A DNA stretch of 64,000 bases, taken from Pseudomonadota bacterium. Its GTDB lineage: Bacteria > Pseudomonadota > Gammaproteobacteria > Xanthomonadales > Rhodanobacteraceae. The translations under genes and the position numbers were made by a program. The stretch lies in assembly GCA_018240565.1 (NCBI GenBank), contig JAFEFO010000036.1, positions 1-64,000 on the forward strand, read 5' to 3'. Under the pieces are notes generated by a model. The model searched no databases. It was given only the letters and a program-made list of their open reading frames with translations, and had not been told where the DNA came from. Below, piece after piece: positions 16,695 to 24,967 of this stretch; positions within the stretch are counted from its first letter, which is position 1; each line of letters starts with the position of its first letter.

Positions 16695-19124
16695 TCAGGC
16701 GGGCATCGGCGCGGGCTCCGGCCCGCGTCCGACCATCTGCTTGAGCGAGGATACGATCGCCTTCCAGGCGCGATCGACCAGGGTTTCGGTTTCCGGTTCG
16801 ACGAAGCTCACCTGGCCGGTGACCATGTCGCGAGCGAGTTGGTCCAGGGTTCGTTCTTCCACGCGCATGCCGCGCTGGTTCACGAACAGGCAGTTGCCGG
16901 TCAGCGTCGAGAACCATGCGAGCTTGCGCCGCACCGTGTCGCCTTGCTGGTTGGTGCGGAACTCGAACCAGCTGCCGAACGGCAAGGTCTTGATGCGCTC
17001 CAGCGCGCGCGCCTCGGGACTGTCCGGCGCGTAGGTCTTCCTCTGGCGCGGCGCGGGCGGTGGCGCGGCGGTGGCGTCATCACCCAGACGCGGTTTGCTC
17101 TTGAGCTTGATCGCGATTTCGGTGTTGGTGACGGCTTCTTCGCCGTCGGCGACCTCATCCGGCGTGAACAGGCGCTTGACCACCGCCTGCACGTCGTCCT
17201 TGTGGTAGCCGACCTGGTCCAGCGCGGTTTCGATTTCGCCGCGCAGTTCCGGCGGCGCTTTCGCCTCGGCGCGCGTGCCGGTGGCGGCGATCAGCTGGTC
17301 GGCGACCTGCAGGCGCCTGGTGTAGACCTCGCTGTCTTCACCCTGGCGCAGCAGGGTCAGCGCGAGCACGTCGGTCCAGGCCTGTTCGAGCAGGGTGCGC
17401 ACCAGCTTGTTGGGCTTGGACTTGACGATGCGTCCGGCGATCGCGGCTTGCGCCTGTTCGCGCGCGACGGCGAGTTTCTCGCGACCCTTGGCGGCATCGA
17501 CGTGGCGGCGCTCGGTCACCTCGGCCTTGCGCGCGAGCGTGTGCATGTGCTGCGACAGGTCGGTGAGCATGCCCTCGATCAGGCCAAGGTTGCCATCGAA
17601 CTCATGGCTGACCTTGTCGACCACCACCTGCATCTTGTCGACCAGGGCGCGGTCGGCCGGCCCTTCGCTGTCGTCGAGCCAGTGCGTGCCGGTCTCGGCG
17701 ATCGCGTTGAGCAGTTGCCGGGCCGGATGCGAGCGCCGGGTGAAGAAGTTCTTGTCGCGCAGGGCCACGCGCAGCAGCGGCACCTGCAGCTTGGTCATCA
17801 GCGACTGCGTGCTGCCGTTCGGGCGCACGTTCTTGGTCAGGTAATCGAACAACATGCCGACCAGGTCGATGGTGTCCGAATCTTCCGCGGTCAGTTGCGG
17901 TGCCTGGCCATCCGGCGACTGCTGGCGAAGATGCGAGAGCAGGTCCTGCTTGAGATGGCCGATCGAGCGTTGCACCAGCTTGCCGCCCATCATCATCGGC
18001 GCGATCGGCTTGGCCTGCAGCGTGCCGAGCACGGATTGCAGGTCATTACTGCTCGGCACGTAAGCGTTGGCTGGCATCGCATCGGGAACGCCAAGCGCAC
18101 TGCGGCGGCCGGCCAGCAATTCGCGCAAGGTCGTGAACAGTTCCGCGTCGCGATCATCCGGCGCTGGCATGGCGCGCGCAGCCATGCCCGGCGACGGATA
18201 GACACCGGGCGGCGGGGTGAAAATCCCCGGCGAAGGCATGTGCTGGCCGGGGTTGGCGGGCATTGCGCCGGAGCGCAGTGCTGCGCCGCGCGGATCGGCC
18301 GGTGGCGGGCCCGCCGCAGGAGTTTCCGGAGATGCGGAATCTTCGCTTGGCGGCGCGGCGCGATTCTCGCCACTGCCTTTGGCCAATTTCGCTGCCGATG
18401 CCTGCAGGTGTGGCAGGATGCGCTGCTCCACGAAATAGTGATTGATGCCGGCGTACAGTTCGCCGATGGCCGTCTGGCAGGCCTTGTCGAAACTGCGGAA
18501 CAGCAGTACGCGGTGTTCGGCGCTGATGTCCAGGCACGCGGCGGCGTGCTGCAGGGCGTCGGCGAGCCGGGCTGGACCGATCGCCAGGGTTTCCGCATCG
18601 AACGCGGGCGCGCCGGCCAGGACGCCGAAGCGATGGCCGAGCAGGAACAACGCGGGTGCCTGGCGCACATCGTTCTTGGCGGCGAATTCCTGCAAGGCAA
18701 GCGATTCTTCGAGTTCGCGCGTTTCCACCAGCGCGAGTTCCTTGCGCGCCGGCATGCCCGGGCGTGCCGGCGCACCGGATTCCGCGGGCGCACTGCCACG
18801 ATCAAAGCGCGCGAGCTTGTCTTCCATCGCCAACATCAGGCGTGGCGTGACGTCGGCACGGCCACGCTTGATCTCGCGCAGGGTTTCGAAGCAGCGGTAC
18901 TGCGCCTCATTGTTGCGGCTTTGCTCGGCGGATTTGAACAACTGCGCCTCGGTGTCATCCAGCGCCGCCGCGATCGCACGTTCCAGGCAGGTGGAACACA
19001 GGTTCAGGACGCCTTCCATCAGCCGGCGCACGCGCGGCGACCAGTCGCTGCGACTGGTCAATGCCTGCAGTGCCGGCGCCTCGTCGCCCGGTCTGGAGCC
19101 CACTCCGTGATTGGCCTGCATCAT
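16695..19124 (-). CDS. DUF1631 family protein
   Basis: A large cytoplasmic protein of about 809 residues of the DUF1631 family, sometimes misannotated as thymidine phosphorylase. The N-terminal helical part (LMEGVLNLCSTCLERAIAAALDDTE) is followed by a Pro/Gly/Ala-rich linker (about 270-330), a long helical middle and a C-terminal segment FGSWFEF...RKLAWFSTLTGNCLFVNQRG that resembles a PilZ-like barrel. The frame is open to 19208, but ATG 19124 (with a second ATG at 19121) has GGGGA seven bases before it. The adjoining gene is a PilZ protein, which suggests a role in c-di-GMP signalling. Molecular function is unknown. Confidence 0.82.
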   Translation of the reverse strand: MMQANHGVGSRPGDEAPALQALTSRSDWSPRVRRLMEGVLNLCSTCLERAIAAALDDTEAQLFKSAEQSRNNEAQYRCFETLREIKRGRADVTPRLMLAMEDKLARFDRGSAPAESGAPARPGMPARKELALVETRELEESLALQEFAAKNDVRQAPALFLLGHRFGVLAGAPAFDAETLAIGPARLADALQHAAACLDISAEHRVLLFRSFDKACQTAIGELYAGINHYFVEQRILPHLQASAAKLAKGSGENRAAPPSEDSASPETPAAGPPPADPRGAALRSGAMPANPGQHMPSPGIFTPPPGVYPSPGMAARAMPAPDDRDAELFTTLRELLAGRRSALGVPDAMPANAYVPSSNDLQSVLGTLQAKPIAPMMMGGKLVQRSIGHLKQDLLSHLRQQSPDGQAPQLTAEDSDTIDLVGMLFDYLTKNVRPNGSTQSLMTKLQVPLLRVALRDKNFFTRRSHPARQLLNAIAETGTHWLDDSEGPADRALVDKMQVVVDKVSHEFDGNLGLIEGMLTDLSQHMHTLARKAEVTERRHVDAAKGREKLAVAREQAQAAIAGRIVKSKPNKLVRTLLEQAWTDVLALTLLRQGEDSEVYTRRLQVADQLIAATGTRAEAKAPPELRGEIETALDQVGYHKDDVQAVVKRLFTPDEVADGEEAVTNTEIAIKLKSKPRLGDDATAAPPPAPRQRKTYAPDSPEARALERIKTLPFGSWFEFRTNQQGDTVRRKLAWFSTLTGNCLFVNQRGMRVEERTLDQLARDMVTGQVSFVEPETETLVDRAWKAIVSSLKQMVGRGPEPAPMPA

Positions 19125-19266
19125 CGCGCGTCCCCGTCCCATGTTCGCGGCAGCGCATGCCGCGAGCTTGCCCGTTGCCTGGTGTGTGTCATGTGCATAG
19201 CTTTGCACGGACCTTCCATCCGCGCATGCATGCGAATTTCATGCCGACACGGTAGCAGCGGCGATC

Positions 19267-19290
19267 GGCGCGTGTCCAGACATACGCGCC
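19267..19290 (-). terminator. Possible hairpin at the end of btuB
   Basis: A 7-bp stem (GGCGCGT at 267-273 with ACGCGCC at 284-290 of the 19,000s) with a 10-base loop lies just after the btuB stop on the minus strand. No T-run follows, so intrinsic termination is doubtful. Confidence 0.3.
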
Positions 19291-19307
19291 GTTTCGGACG
19301 GGCCCGG

Positions 19308-21197
19308 CTACGGCTGCCAGGTCACGCTGAGGTAACCTGAACGCCCCGGCGTGTTGTAGCCGTGCGCCAGCTCATAATTGCGGTCGAACAGGTTTTCCAG
19401 GCGTGCGCCGAGCCTCCAGGCCGCGCCCAGCCGGTAGTCGGCGCGCAGGCCCACCAGCGCGTAGCCGCCCAGCGTTCTGGCGCCGACATCATCGCGCTTG
19501 CCGCTGGCGAAGAACTCCACGCCGGCCGACAGGCGCTCGCCGAATCCACGTTCGAGCACGCTGGAAAGTTTTTGTTTCGGCCGGCGCAGCAACTGCGTGC
19601 CCGTGCCGGTATTGCGCGGGTTCTGCACGGTGACGTTGTCGGTCAGCGTCCATGCCCCGTTGTGCCAGGCATGGGTCAATTCCATTCCGTCGATCGCGGC
19701 GCGCGCGACATTGATCGCCTGATACGTGCTGCCGCCGGCGAAGTCGACCAGATCATGCACGCGCGTGGAAAAGGCGTGAACGGCGAGCCGGTTCGCCGTG
19801 TCCGGCGTCCATTCGGCGCCGACGTCGAGCGTGCGTGAACGTTCGGGTTTCAGGTCCGGATTGCCGGCGTAGTAACCGCCATAGCCCGGCGAATACAGCT
19901 CGTTGAGGTCAGGCGCGCGGAAGGCGGTACCGAAACTCGCAGTCACCCGGAACGTGTCGGCAAGTTTCCAACCTGCGGCGGCGGATCCGGAAAACGCGCC
20001 GCCGAACTGGCTGTTGTGGTCGTAGCGCCCGGCCATTTCGCTGTCGAAGACGCCCTCGCTGACACGCCAGCCGGCGAATGCGCCATCGATGTCACGCGCC
20101 TTTTCGTAGGGAGCGCCAAAGCCGGAGGTATCGATGCTCGTGCCGCGTTCGTGCACGGCATCGAATCCGGCAATCAGGTGCTGTGCCGCGGATAGCGCGA
20201 AATCGTTCGTCCACGATGCCTGTTCGCGCGTGGAGCGGAAGGCGCTGGCAAAGGCCGGCGTGGCGATGTCCTCGCGCGCGGTGCCGAGCGACAGGCGCTG
20301 ATGCCAGGCGGCGTTCACGTCGCCCTCCAGCGCCGCGCCAATGGCCTGGTCGAGCGTGTGCGAGATGCCGTCGCTGGAACCGTTGTCGAAATTCTGCGTG
20401 CCGGCACTGCGCAACGCGTTGACGGATAGCGTTTGCGGACCCAGCCGGTAATCGGCGCTGAGCGTGCCGCCGTGGTACTGCGCGCCGTTGTCGTCCGGGT
20501 TGTAGATGCAGTACGGATCGTTGGGGCCATTGCAGATGCCGGGATTGGTCGCCGAAAATCCGCCGACATGACGCGCGCCGATCTGCACGCTGAAGCCGCC
20601 GTTTTCATTGCGTGCGCCGAATCCGGCGCTGCCGTCCGCATCGCGGTAGGTGCCGTAACTGGCAGCCATGTGCGGGCCGGTCAGTTTGCGCGTGAAAATC
20701 TGGATCACGCCGCCGATGGCGTCCGATCCCCAGTAGCTCGCGCGCGGGCCGCGCACGATCTCGATGCGCTGCACCGCATCCAGCGGCAGGTTTTCCCAGG
20801 CGAAGGCGCCGGTGTTGCTCGATGCCACGCGCACGCCGTCGATCAGTACCAGTACGTGATTCGCGTTGCCGCCGCGCAGAAAGACATTCGTCTGTGCACC
20901 CGGCCCGCCGGTGCGCGCCACGTCCACGCCGGCCTGCAGGCGCAGCACCTGGATCAGGTCCGGCGCGTGGCTGGCATCGATGTCGGCGCGCGTGATGACG
21001 CTGACATCGGCCAGGCTTGCATCGACGGTTTCGGCCACGCGCGAAGCGGTGACTTCCGTTTCGCTCAGCACTGGCGTGTCGTCAATATTGACTGACGTGT
21101 TGGAAACATTGGTCTGTGCCCAGGCAATATTGGTCTGTGCCCAGGCAATAGATGAACACAGGGACAAAAAGAAAATGAAGGGTAATTTTTGCGACAT
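19308..21197 (-). CDS. btuB: TonB-dependent vitamin B12 receptor BtuB
   Basis: An outer-membrane 22-stranded barrel that imports cobalamin with TonB energy. The 629-residue protein has a signal peptide, a TonB-box region near DDTPVLSETEVTASR, a plug domain with VFLRGGNANHVLVLIDGVR and IEIVRGPRASYWGSDAIGGVIQI, and a barrel with PDLNELYSPGYGG and NPDLKPERSRTLDVG. A cobalamin riboswitch directly upstream confirms the substrate. The start codon follows GGAG by five bases. The signal-peptide end contains a 21-bp tandem duplication that repeats IAWAQTN, so the AWA cleavage site occurs twice. Confidence 0.93.
   Translation of the reverse strand: MSQKLPFIFFLSLCSSIAWAQTNIAWAQTNVSNTSVNIDDTPVLSETEVTASRVAETVDASLADVSVITRADIDASHAPDLIQVLRLQAGVDVARTGGPGAQTNVFLRGGNANHVLVLIDGVRVASSNTGAFAWENLPLDAVQRIEIVRGPRASYWGSDAIGGVIQIFTRKLTGPHMAASYGTYRDADGSAGFGARNENGGFSVQIGARHVGGFSATNPGICNGPNDPYCIYNPDDNGAQYHGGTLSADYRLGPQTLSVNALRSAGTQNFDNGSSDGISHTLDQAIGAALEGDVNAAWHQRLSLGTAREDIATPAFASAFRSTREQASWTNDFALSAAQHLIAGFDAVHERGTSIDTSGFGAPYEKARDIDGAFAGWRVSEGVFDSEMAGRYDHNSQFGGAFSGSAAAGWKLADTFRVTASFGTAFRAPDLNELYSPGYGGYYAGNPDLKPERSRTLDVGAEWTPDTANRLAVHAFSTRVHDLVDFAGGSTYQAINVARAAIDGMELTHAWHNGAWTLTDNVTVQNPRNTGTGTQLLRRPKQKLSSVLERGFGERLSAGVEFFASGKRDDVGARTLGGYALVGLRADYRLGAAWRLGARLENLFDRNYELAHGYNTPGRSGYLSVTWQP
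21108..21149. repeat. 21-bp perfect tandem duplication in btuB
   Basis: Two exact 21-base units (21108-21128 and 21129-21149) in frame, each coding IAWAQTN or its overlap at the end of the BtuB signal peptide. It looks like a recent slippage or duplication event; the frame is kept. Confidence 0.9.
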
Positions 21198-21315
21198 GAC
21201 TACTCCGAACGCTCACCCGCGGTTGATGGCAAGTCGTGCGGAGGTTCGGAAGGTGCCGGAGGCGAAAGGACGCGCGGCAGCCGTCCGTTGCCCGCCGCAA
21301 CGCCTTGGACTATGC

Positions 21316-21551
21316 CGCAGGCCGGTCTCCGGGCTTGCAGGTACCTTGCTTCAATCGCCTTCCCGAGCATCGCCCAGTGGCATATGGATTGAGCAAACCT
21401 GCTTACCGTTGCGGGGGCAGCGCTGGCTTTGTTGAAGAGTGCGACCATGGATGGTCGCTTCTTGATTCTCGCGATCACGGATGATCGCAAAAACAACGCA
21501 CCAGCTTCCCGTTTCACTTCACATCGAAAAACTCGACACGAAGCACCTGCG
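21316..21551 (-). promoter_or_regulatory. Cobalamin riboswitch of btuB with an insert in the P3 loop
   Basis: Minus strand, 5' to 3'. P1 5' strand CGCAGG (21546-21551), then GGGAA and GCTGGTG (P3 5' side, 21499-21505), an inserted hairpin pair, AAAGCCAGC (P3 3' side, 21422-21430), GCTGCCCCCGCAACGG, GCCACTGGGC (21372-21381), GGGAAGGCG, the B12 box AGCCCGGAGACCGGCC (about 21320-21335) and P1 3' strand CCTGCG (21316-21321). These are the ordered conserved blocks of the AdoCbl aptamer. It should repress btuB when cobalamin is abundant. Between aptamer and start codon, GGACG and CGTCC can pair around a G/C-rich loop, a candidate expression platform. Confidence 0.88.
21441..21488. repeat. REP-like palindrome pair inside the riboswitch
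   Basis: Two related 18-base palindromes, GCGACCATGGATGGTCGC (21441-21458) and GCGATCACGGATGATCGC (21471-21488), 12 bases apart. They resemble a REP doublet. They lie between the two strands of the riboswitch P3 stem (GCTGG/CCAGC, extended by GTTG/CAAC), so in RNA they would hang off the P3 tip. The rest of the 480-base gap between btuB and the cupin gene holds only the riboswitch and unremarkable sequence. Confidence 0.8.
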
Positions 21552-21677
21552 ACGGCGCGCAGTGTACCAAACCGTTCGGGCGCAGCGTAACGACGCCGGT
21601 GCGAACCCGAAGCACGATGCGATGGCGGCAGCGCTCCGATACAATCGCGATCCGCAAGCTGGCTGGGGAACAACCGG

Positions 21678-22679
21678 ATGTTGGCGATCGAGCGACGCAG
21701 CGGACTTTCGTACGCCGAATTCGAACGCGAATACCTCAAGCCGCGCAAGCCCGTCATCCTTTGCGGGGCTCTGGATGCATGCGCCGCGCGCACGCGCTGG
21801 ACTCCGGCCTGGTTTCGCGAGCGTTTCGGCGAACGTATCGTCAACACCGACAGCGGCGAGATGAGCGTTGCCGCGCTGATCGACAAGGTGCTCGAGCCGC
21901 AAGGCGCGCCGCCGTTCCTGCGCGAGCGTCCGATTCCCTGGCTGTTGCCCGAATTGCTCGAGGACCTGGCGCCCTTTCCGATTTACGGCCGGCCGAACTG
22001 GCTCGAATATCCCTTTGCGGCATGGCCCTGGCTGCCGAGCGGTTTCGCCGGCTGGCCGACGCGTCTGGCCCAGACCGACATCAACCTGACCGGCGCAAAC
22101 GTGCGCTTTCCGATCCTGCACCTGGATCGCTTTCACTGTCACGCGTTGATCTTGCAGTGGCACGGGCGCAAGGAATTTTTTGCGTTCGCGCCGGAAGACA
22201 CGGACAAGCTCTATCCCGACGCGAGCGGCGACGTCTCGGCGATCACCGATCCGGAGCACCCGGACCTGGAACGATTCCCGCGCTTTGCCGAGGCCAGGAT
22301 GTTGCGCTTCACGCTGATGCCCGGCGAGATCCTGTTCAATCCGACCGGTTGGTGGCACACCACGCGCACGCTCGATGTTTCCATTGCGACCGTGGTGAGC
22401 TTCGGCAATGCGTCCAACTGGGCACGGATGGTCCGGCGCATGTGGCCGACGAGCTGGAAAGGGCGACTCGCCTTCGCACCGTATGCGCTGTATTTGCGCC
22501 TGCTGGGCTGGTTGCGGTTGCCGCGCTACCGGTTTGCCGATCCGGCCCTGCGCGAAACCGCGCAGGCCGCAGAGCGGCACTACCGGCGCTGCATCGAAGC
22601 CGTCGGCGGCACACGCACCGGCGCGCAATGGGCGTCCAAGCCGGCGTCAGCCGTCGTTGCGGCTGACGACGCCGCTTGA
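21678..22679 (+). CDS. Cupin/JmjC-type Fe(II)/2-oxoglutarate oxygenase
   Basis: A 333-residue cupin-like (Cupin_8/JmjC) protein. The facial triad is visible as HLD in ILHLDRFHCHALILQW and a distal His in GWWHTT, and the central strand HGRKEFFAFAP is typical. Members hydroxylate proteins, peptides or small molecules; the substrate here is unknown. The N-terminus VILCGALDACAARTRWTPAWFRERFG follows the usual family opening. It diverges from btuB and its 3' end overlaps hemW on the other strand by 33 bases. GGGGA lies seven to eight bases before the ATG. Confidence 0.83.
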   Translation: MLAIERRSGLSYAEFEREYLKPRKPVILCGALDACAARTRWTPAWFRERFGERIVNTDSGEMSVAALIDKVLEPQGAPPFLRERPIPWLLPELLEDLAPFPIYGRPNWLEYPFAAWPWLPSGFAGWPTRLAQTDINLTGANVRFPILHLDRFHCHALILQWHGRKEFFAFAPEDTDKLYPDASGDVSAITDPEHPDLERFPRFAEARMLRFTLMPGEILFNPTGWWHTTRTLDVSIATVVSFGNASNWARMVRRMWPTSWKGRLAFAPYALYLRLLGWLRLPRYRFADPALRETAQAAERHYRRCIEAVGGTRTGAQWASKPASAVVAADDAA

Positions 22680-23834
22680 GCGTACGCCCGTACGTTCGGG
22701 CAGGAACGACGCGATCACGTCGTTGAGGAAACGCCGCCCGAATTCGCTGGCGCGGATGCGGTCGCCGTCGCGCTCGAGCCAGCCGCGCGCGTAAGCGCTT
22801 TGCAACTTGGCTTCGATCGTCGCCGCGGGCAATCCGGTGCGTGAGCAGAAATCGTCGAGGGCGAATCCTGCGTTCAGGCGCAGCGCGTTGAGCATGAACT
22901 CGAACGGCAATTGTTCTGGCGCAATCGGATCGTCGCCGCCGATGCGACGATGGGTCGCCGCGTGCTCCAGATAACCGCGCGGCGCGCGCAATTTCCATCG
23001 ACGCCGCAGCGTGCCATCCGCATAGGTCGCCTTGCCATGTGCACCCGCGCCGATGCCAAGGTAATCGCCGAAATTCCAGTAGTTGAGATTGTGCCGGCAT
23101 TCGCGGCCGACGCGTGCGTAGGCCGACACTTCGTATTGCGCCAGCCCCGCCACGGCGAGCCGCGCCTGACAGGCTTCCTGCATGTCCCAGGCGCTGTCCT
23201 CGTCCGGCAGCGGCGGCGGATTCGCGGCAAATTGCGTGTTCGGTTCCAGCGTCAACTGGTAATGCGACAAATGCGGCGTTTGCAACAAAATCGCTTTTTC
23301 CACATCAACCAGCGCGCCTTCGAGCGTCTGCTGCGGCAGCGCGTACATCAGATCCAGGTTCAGGTTTTCGATGCCGGCATCCTGCGCCGATTTCACCGCG
23401 CGCTGCGCCTGCTGCGCATCGTGGATGCGGCCGATCCGCTTGAGCGCCGCGTCATCGAAACTCTGCACGCCGAAGCTGATGCGATTGACTCCGGCGCGAC
23501 GGTAACCTGCGAACGGCCCGTGCTCGACCGTGCCGGGATTGGTTTCCAGCGTGATCTCGATGTCTGGCGCAAACGCGAGTCGCGACGCCACGCCGTCGAG
23601 AATGCGCGCAATGGATTCCGGCGAGAACAGACTCGGCGTGCCGCCGCCGAAGAAGATGCTGTGCAGCGGACGGCCCCGCGCCAGCGGCAGATCCTGATCC
23701 AGATCCGCGAGCAGCGCCGTGACGTAGTCATCTTGCGGAATCGCTTGCGGCGCGTTGTGCGAATTGAAATCGCAGTACGGGCACTTCTTCACGCACCAGG
23801 GGATGTGGATGTAGAGCGAGAGAGGCGGAAGCAT
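22647..23834 (-). CDS. hemW: Heme chaperone HemW (radical SAM, CPO3-like)
   Basis: A radical SAM protein of 395 residues that binds heme and delivers it to respiratory enzymes; it was formerly annotated as oxygen-independent coproporphyrinogen oxidase. The CVKKCPYC motif (CxxxCxxC) near residue 15 binds the 4Fe-4S cluster, and the opening LPPLSLYIHIPWC, FFGGGTPS and GVQSFDD are HemW hallmarks. The short CxxxCxxC form without a fourth Cys marks HemW and not HemN. ATG 23834 is chosen; an in-frame TTG at 23852 overlaps the PIN-toxin stop by four bases and is an alternative. In relatives hemW follows rdgB directly; here a defence insert separates them. Confidence 0.93.
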   Translation of the reverse strand: MLPPLSLYIHIPWCVKKCPYCDFNSHNAPQAIPQDDYVTALLADLDQDLPLARGRPLHSIFFGGGTPSLFSPESIARILDGVASRLAFAPDIEITLETNPGTVEHGPFAGYRRAGVNRISFGVQSFDDAALKRIGRIHDAQQAQRAVKSAQDAGIENLNLDLMYALPQQTLEGALVDVEKAILLQTPHLSHYQLTLEPNTQFAANPPPLPDEDSAWDMQEACQARLAVAGLAQYEVSAYARVGRECRHNLNYWNFGDYLGIGAGAHGKATYADGTLRRRWKLRAPRGYLEHAATHRRIGGDDPIAPEQLPFEFMLNALRLNAGFALDDFCSRTGLPAATIEAKLQSAYARGWLERDGDRIRASEFGRRFLNDVIASFLPERTGVRSSGVVSRNDG

Positions 23835-23848
23835 CGTTGCGGACGAAG

Positions 23849-24418
23849 TCAAAGCGATTCCGAGTGCGGACGCAACAAGGCAACTGTGGTCGCCAGACTT
23901 TGACTGAGGTAGGCATCGAGCAATTCGTTGGCCGACATGGCCGGACGATGCAGCGAAGCCCTGTGATCGTGAACGGATTGGATTACGGCGGCCGCGTCGA
24001 GACCGATTGCATGCTCGATGAACTGATCCGGATGTTGCGCGGAGATGCCGTGCGGTGCCAGTGCGGCTTCCGGGAAATGCTTCGTGTTAAACGTGACGAT
24101 AGTGCCGGCGCGGCACAAAATGGCCGCGGCAAGCACATGGCGGTCACCGGGATCGGGCAGATCGATTGTAGCTTCCAGCGCCTCGTACCCCGTTACAAGG
24201 CAATCCTCGATATGCGAATCCATCAAGTGACGTACGCGCTCGAGTTTCTCCCGCGTAATGTCGGGGCGGTTCGCCAGCACGTTGCGCATCCATTCCTCGT
24301 GGATGCGTTGCGTCCAGCGTGCGCGGAACAGGCCGCTGAGCCCCAAGTGCATCAACAAGTCGCGCAACAGCGCTGGATACAGCACGCAGGCGTCGTAGAC
24401 CGCAACGAAATTCGACAT
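23849..24418 (-). CDS. PIN-domain toxin (probable RNase)
   Basis: A 189-residue PIN-domain protein, the toxin of a type II module. The acidic residues are present: YDACVLYP (first Asp), HEEWMRNV (Glu), and DPGDRHVLAAAIL with two Asp for Mg2+ binding. PIN toxins cleave RNA, often tRNA. ATG 24418 overlaps the stop of the antitoxin gene by one base (TGATG), which fits translational coupling; a TTG one codon upstream is less likely. The stop lies within four bases of an alternative hemW start. Confidence 0.87.
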   Translation of the reverse strand: MSNFVAVYDACVLYPALLRDLLMHLGLSGLFRARWTQRIHEEWMRNVLANRPDITREKLERVRHLMDSHIEDCLVTGYEALEATIDLPDPGDRHVLAAAILCRAGTIVTFNTKHFPEAALAPHGISAQHPDQFIEHAIGLDAAAVIQSVHDHRASLHRPAMSANELLDAYLSQSLATTVALLRPHSESL

Positions 24419-24873
24419 CAATACAAGCCGAGTTCTTGCGACAGTCGGGCAAGTTCAGCCAGACCCGCCTTGCTTTTTTTCAACTGCGCTTCACGGTAGG
24501 ACATCAAATCGCGGAAATACACACGCCGATGCGTGCCGACCATGTGGTGCGCAAGCTCGCCGCGTTCGAGCAAGCCGATCAGGTATGGGCGCGACACACT
24601 GAGGAAATCGGCAGCCTGCTGCGTAGTCAGCTCGGCGTGGATGGGTACGAGGCTGATCGCGTTGCCGACAGCCATATTGGCGAGAATATCGACCAGCATG
24701 CGCAGTGCCGACACCGGCACTTCGATTTCGTCCTTGCCATCGATTACGCGCAAGCGCGCGGTCTTGCCGTGGCCGATGCAGGCGGCGAGCAGGCGGCTGC
24801 TGGTGCGTGCCAGATCAGATTCGGCGGGCGTGGAGGGCGGAGCAATGAGTTGTTCTTTGCGCAGGGCGGTCAT
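24418..24873 (-). CDS. Antitoxin with excisionase-type helix-turn-helix
   Basis: A 151-residue protein with a MerR/excisionase-like DNA-binding region (TTQQAADFLSVSRPYLIGLLERGEL, about 83-107, followed by the wing HRRVYFRDLMSYRE). The N-terminal half has a small domain of unknown fold. Its position directly before a PIN toxin, with a one-base overlap, identifies it as the cognate antitoxin and autoregulator. The ATG follows CCGGAGAT by eight bases. A promoter with 9-bp repeats lies just upstream. Confidence 0.85.
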   Translation of the reverse strand: MTALRKEQLIAPPSTPAESDLARTSSRLLAACIGHGKTARLRVIDGKDEIEVPVSALRMLVDILANMAVGNAISLVPIHAELTTQQAADFLSVSRPYLIGLLERGELAHHMVGTHRRVYFRDLMSYREAQLKKSKAGLAELARLSQELGLY

Positions 24874-24911
24874 GGCGGCGATCTCCGGCGTGCGGGTGCG
24901 ACCGAACGGCG

Positions 24912-24954
24912 ATCATACGCAATAATCGAAATAAACGCAATAAACGAAACGAAC
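24912..24954 (-). promoter_or_regulatory. Promoter and direct-repeat operator of the PIN module
   Basis: Minus strand: TTGCGT (-35, 24935-24940), 17-base spacer, TATGAT (-10, 24912-24917). Overlapping and upstream of it are 9-base direct repeats (CGCAATAAT, CGAAATAAA, CGCAATAAA, then a degenerate CGAAACGAA) across 24919-24954 on the plus strand. This is a likely binding array for the antitoxin. Confidence 0.65.
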
Positions 24955-24967
24955 GTCGTCGGTGCGC

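Noticed and set aside
16695..19124. Thymidine phosphorylase
   Set aside because: This is a known misannotation of the family; no phosphorylase motif is visible.
21616..21645. Promoter for the cupin gene with TACAAT at 21640-21645
   Set aside because: No -35-like sequence at suitable distance; the -10 alone is not enough.
24919..24954. CRISPR-like repeats
   Set aside because: Units are nine bases with no spacers; they cover a promoter, so an operator is the better reading.
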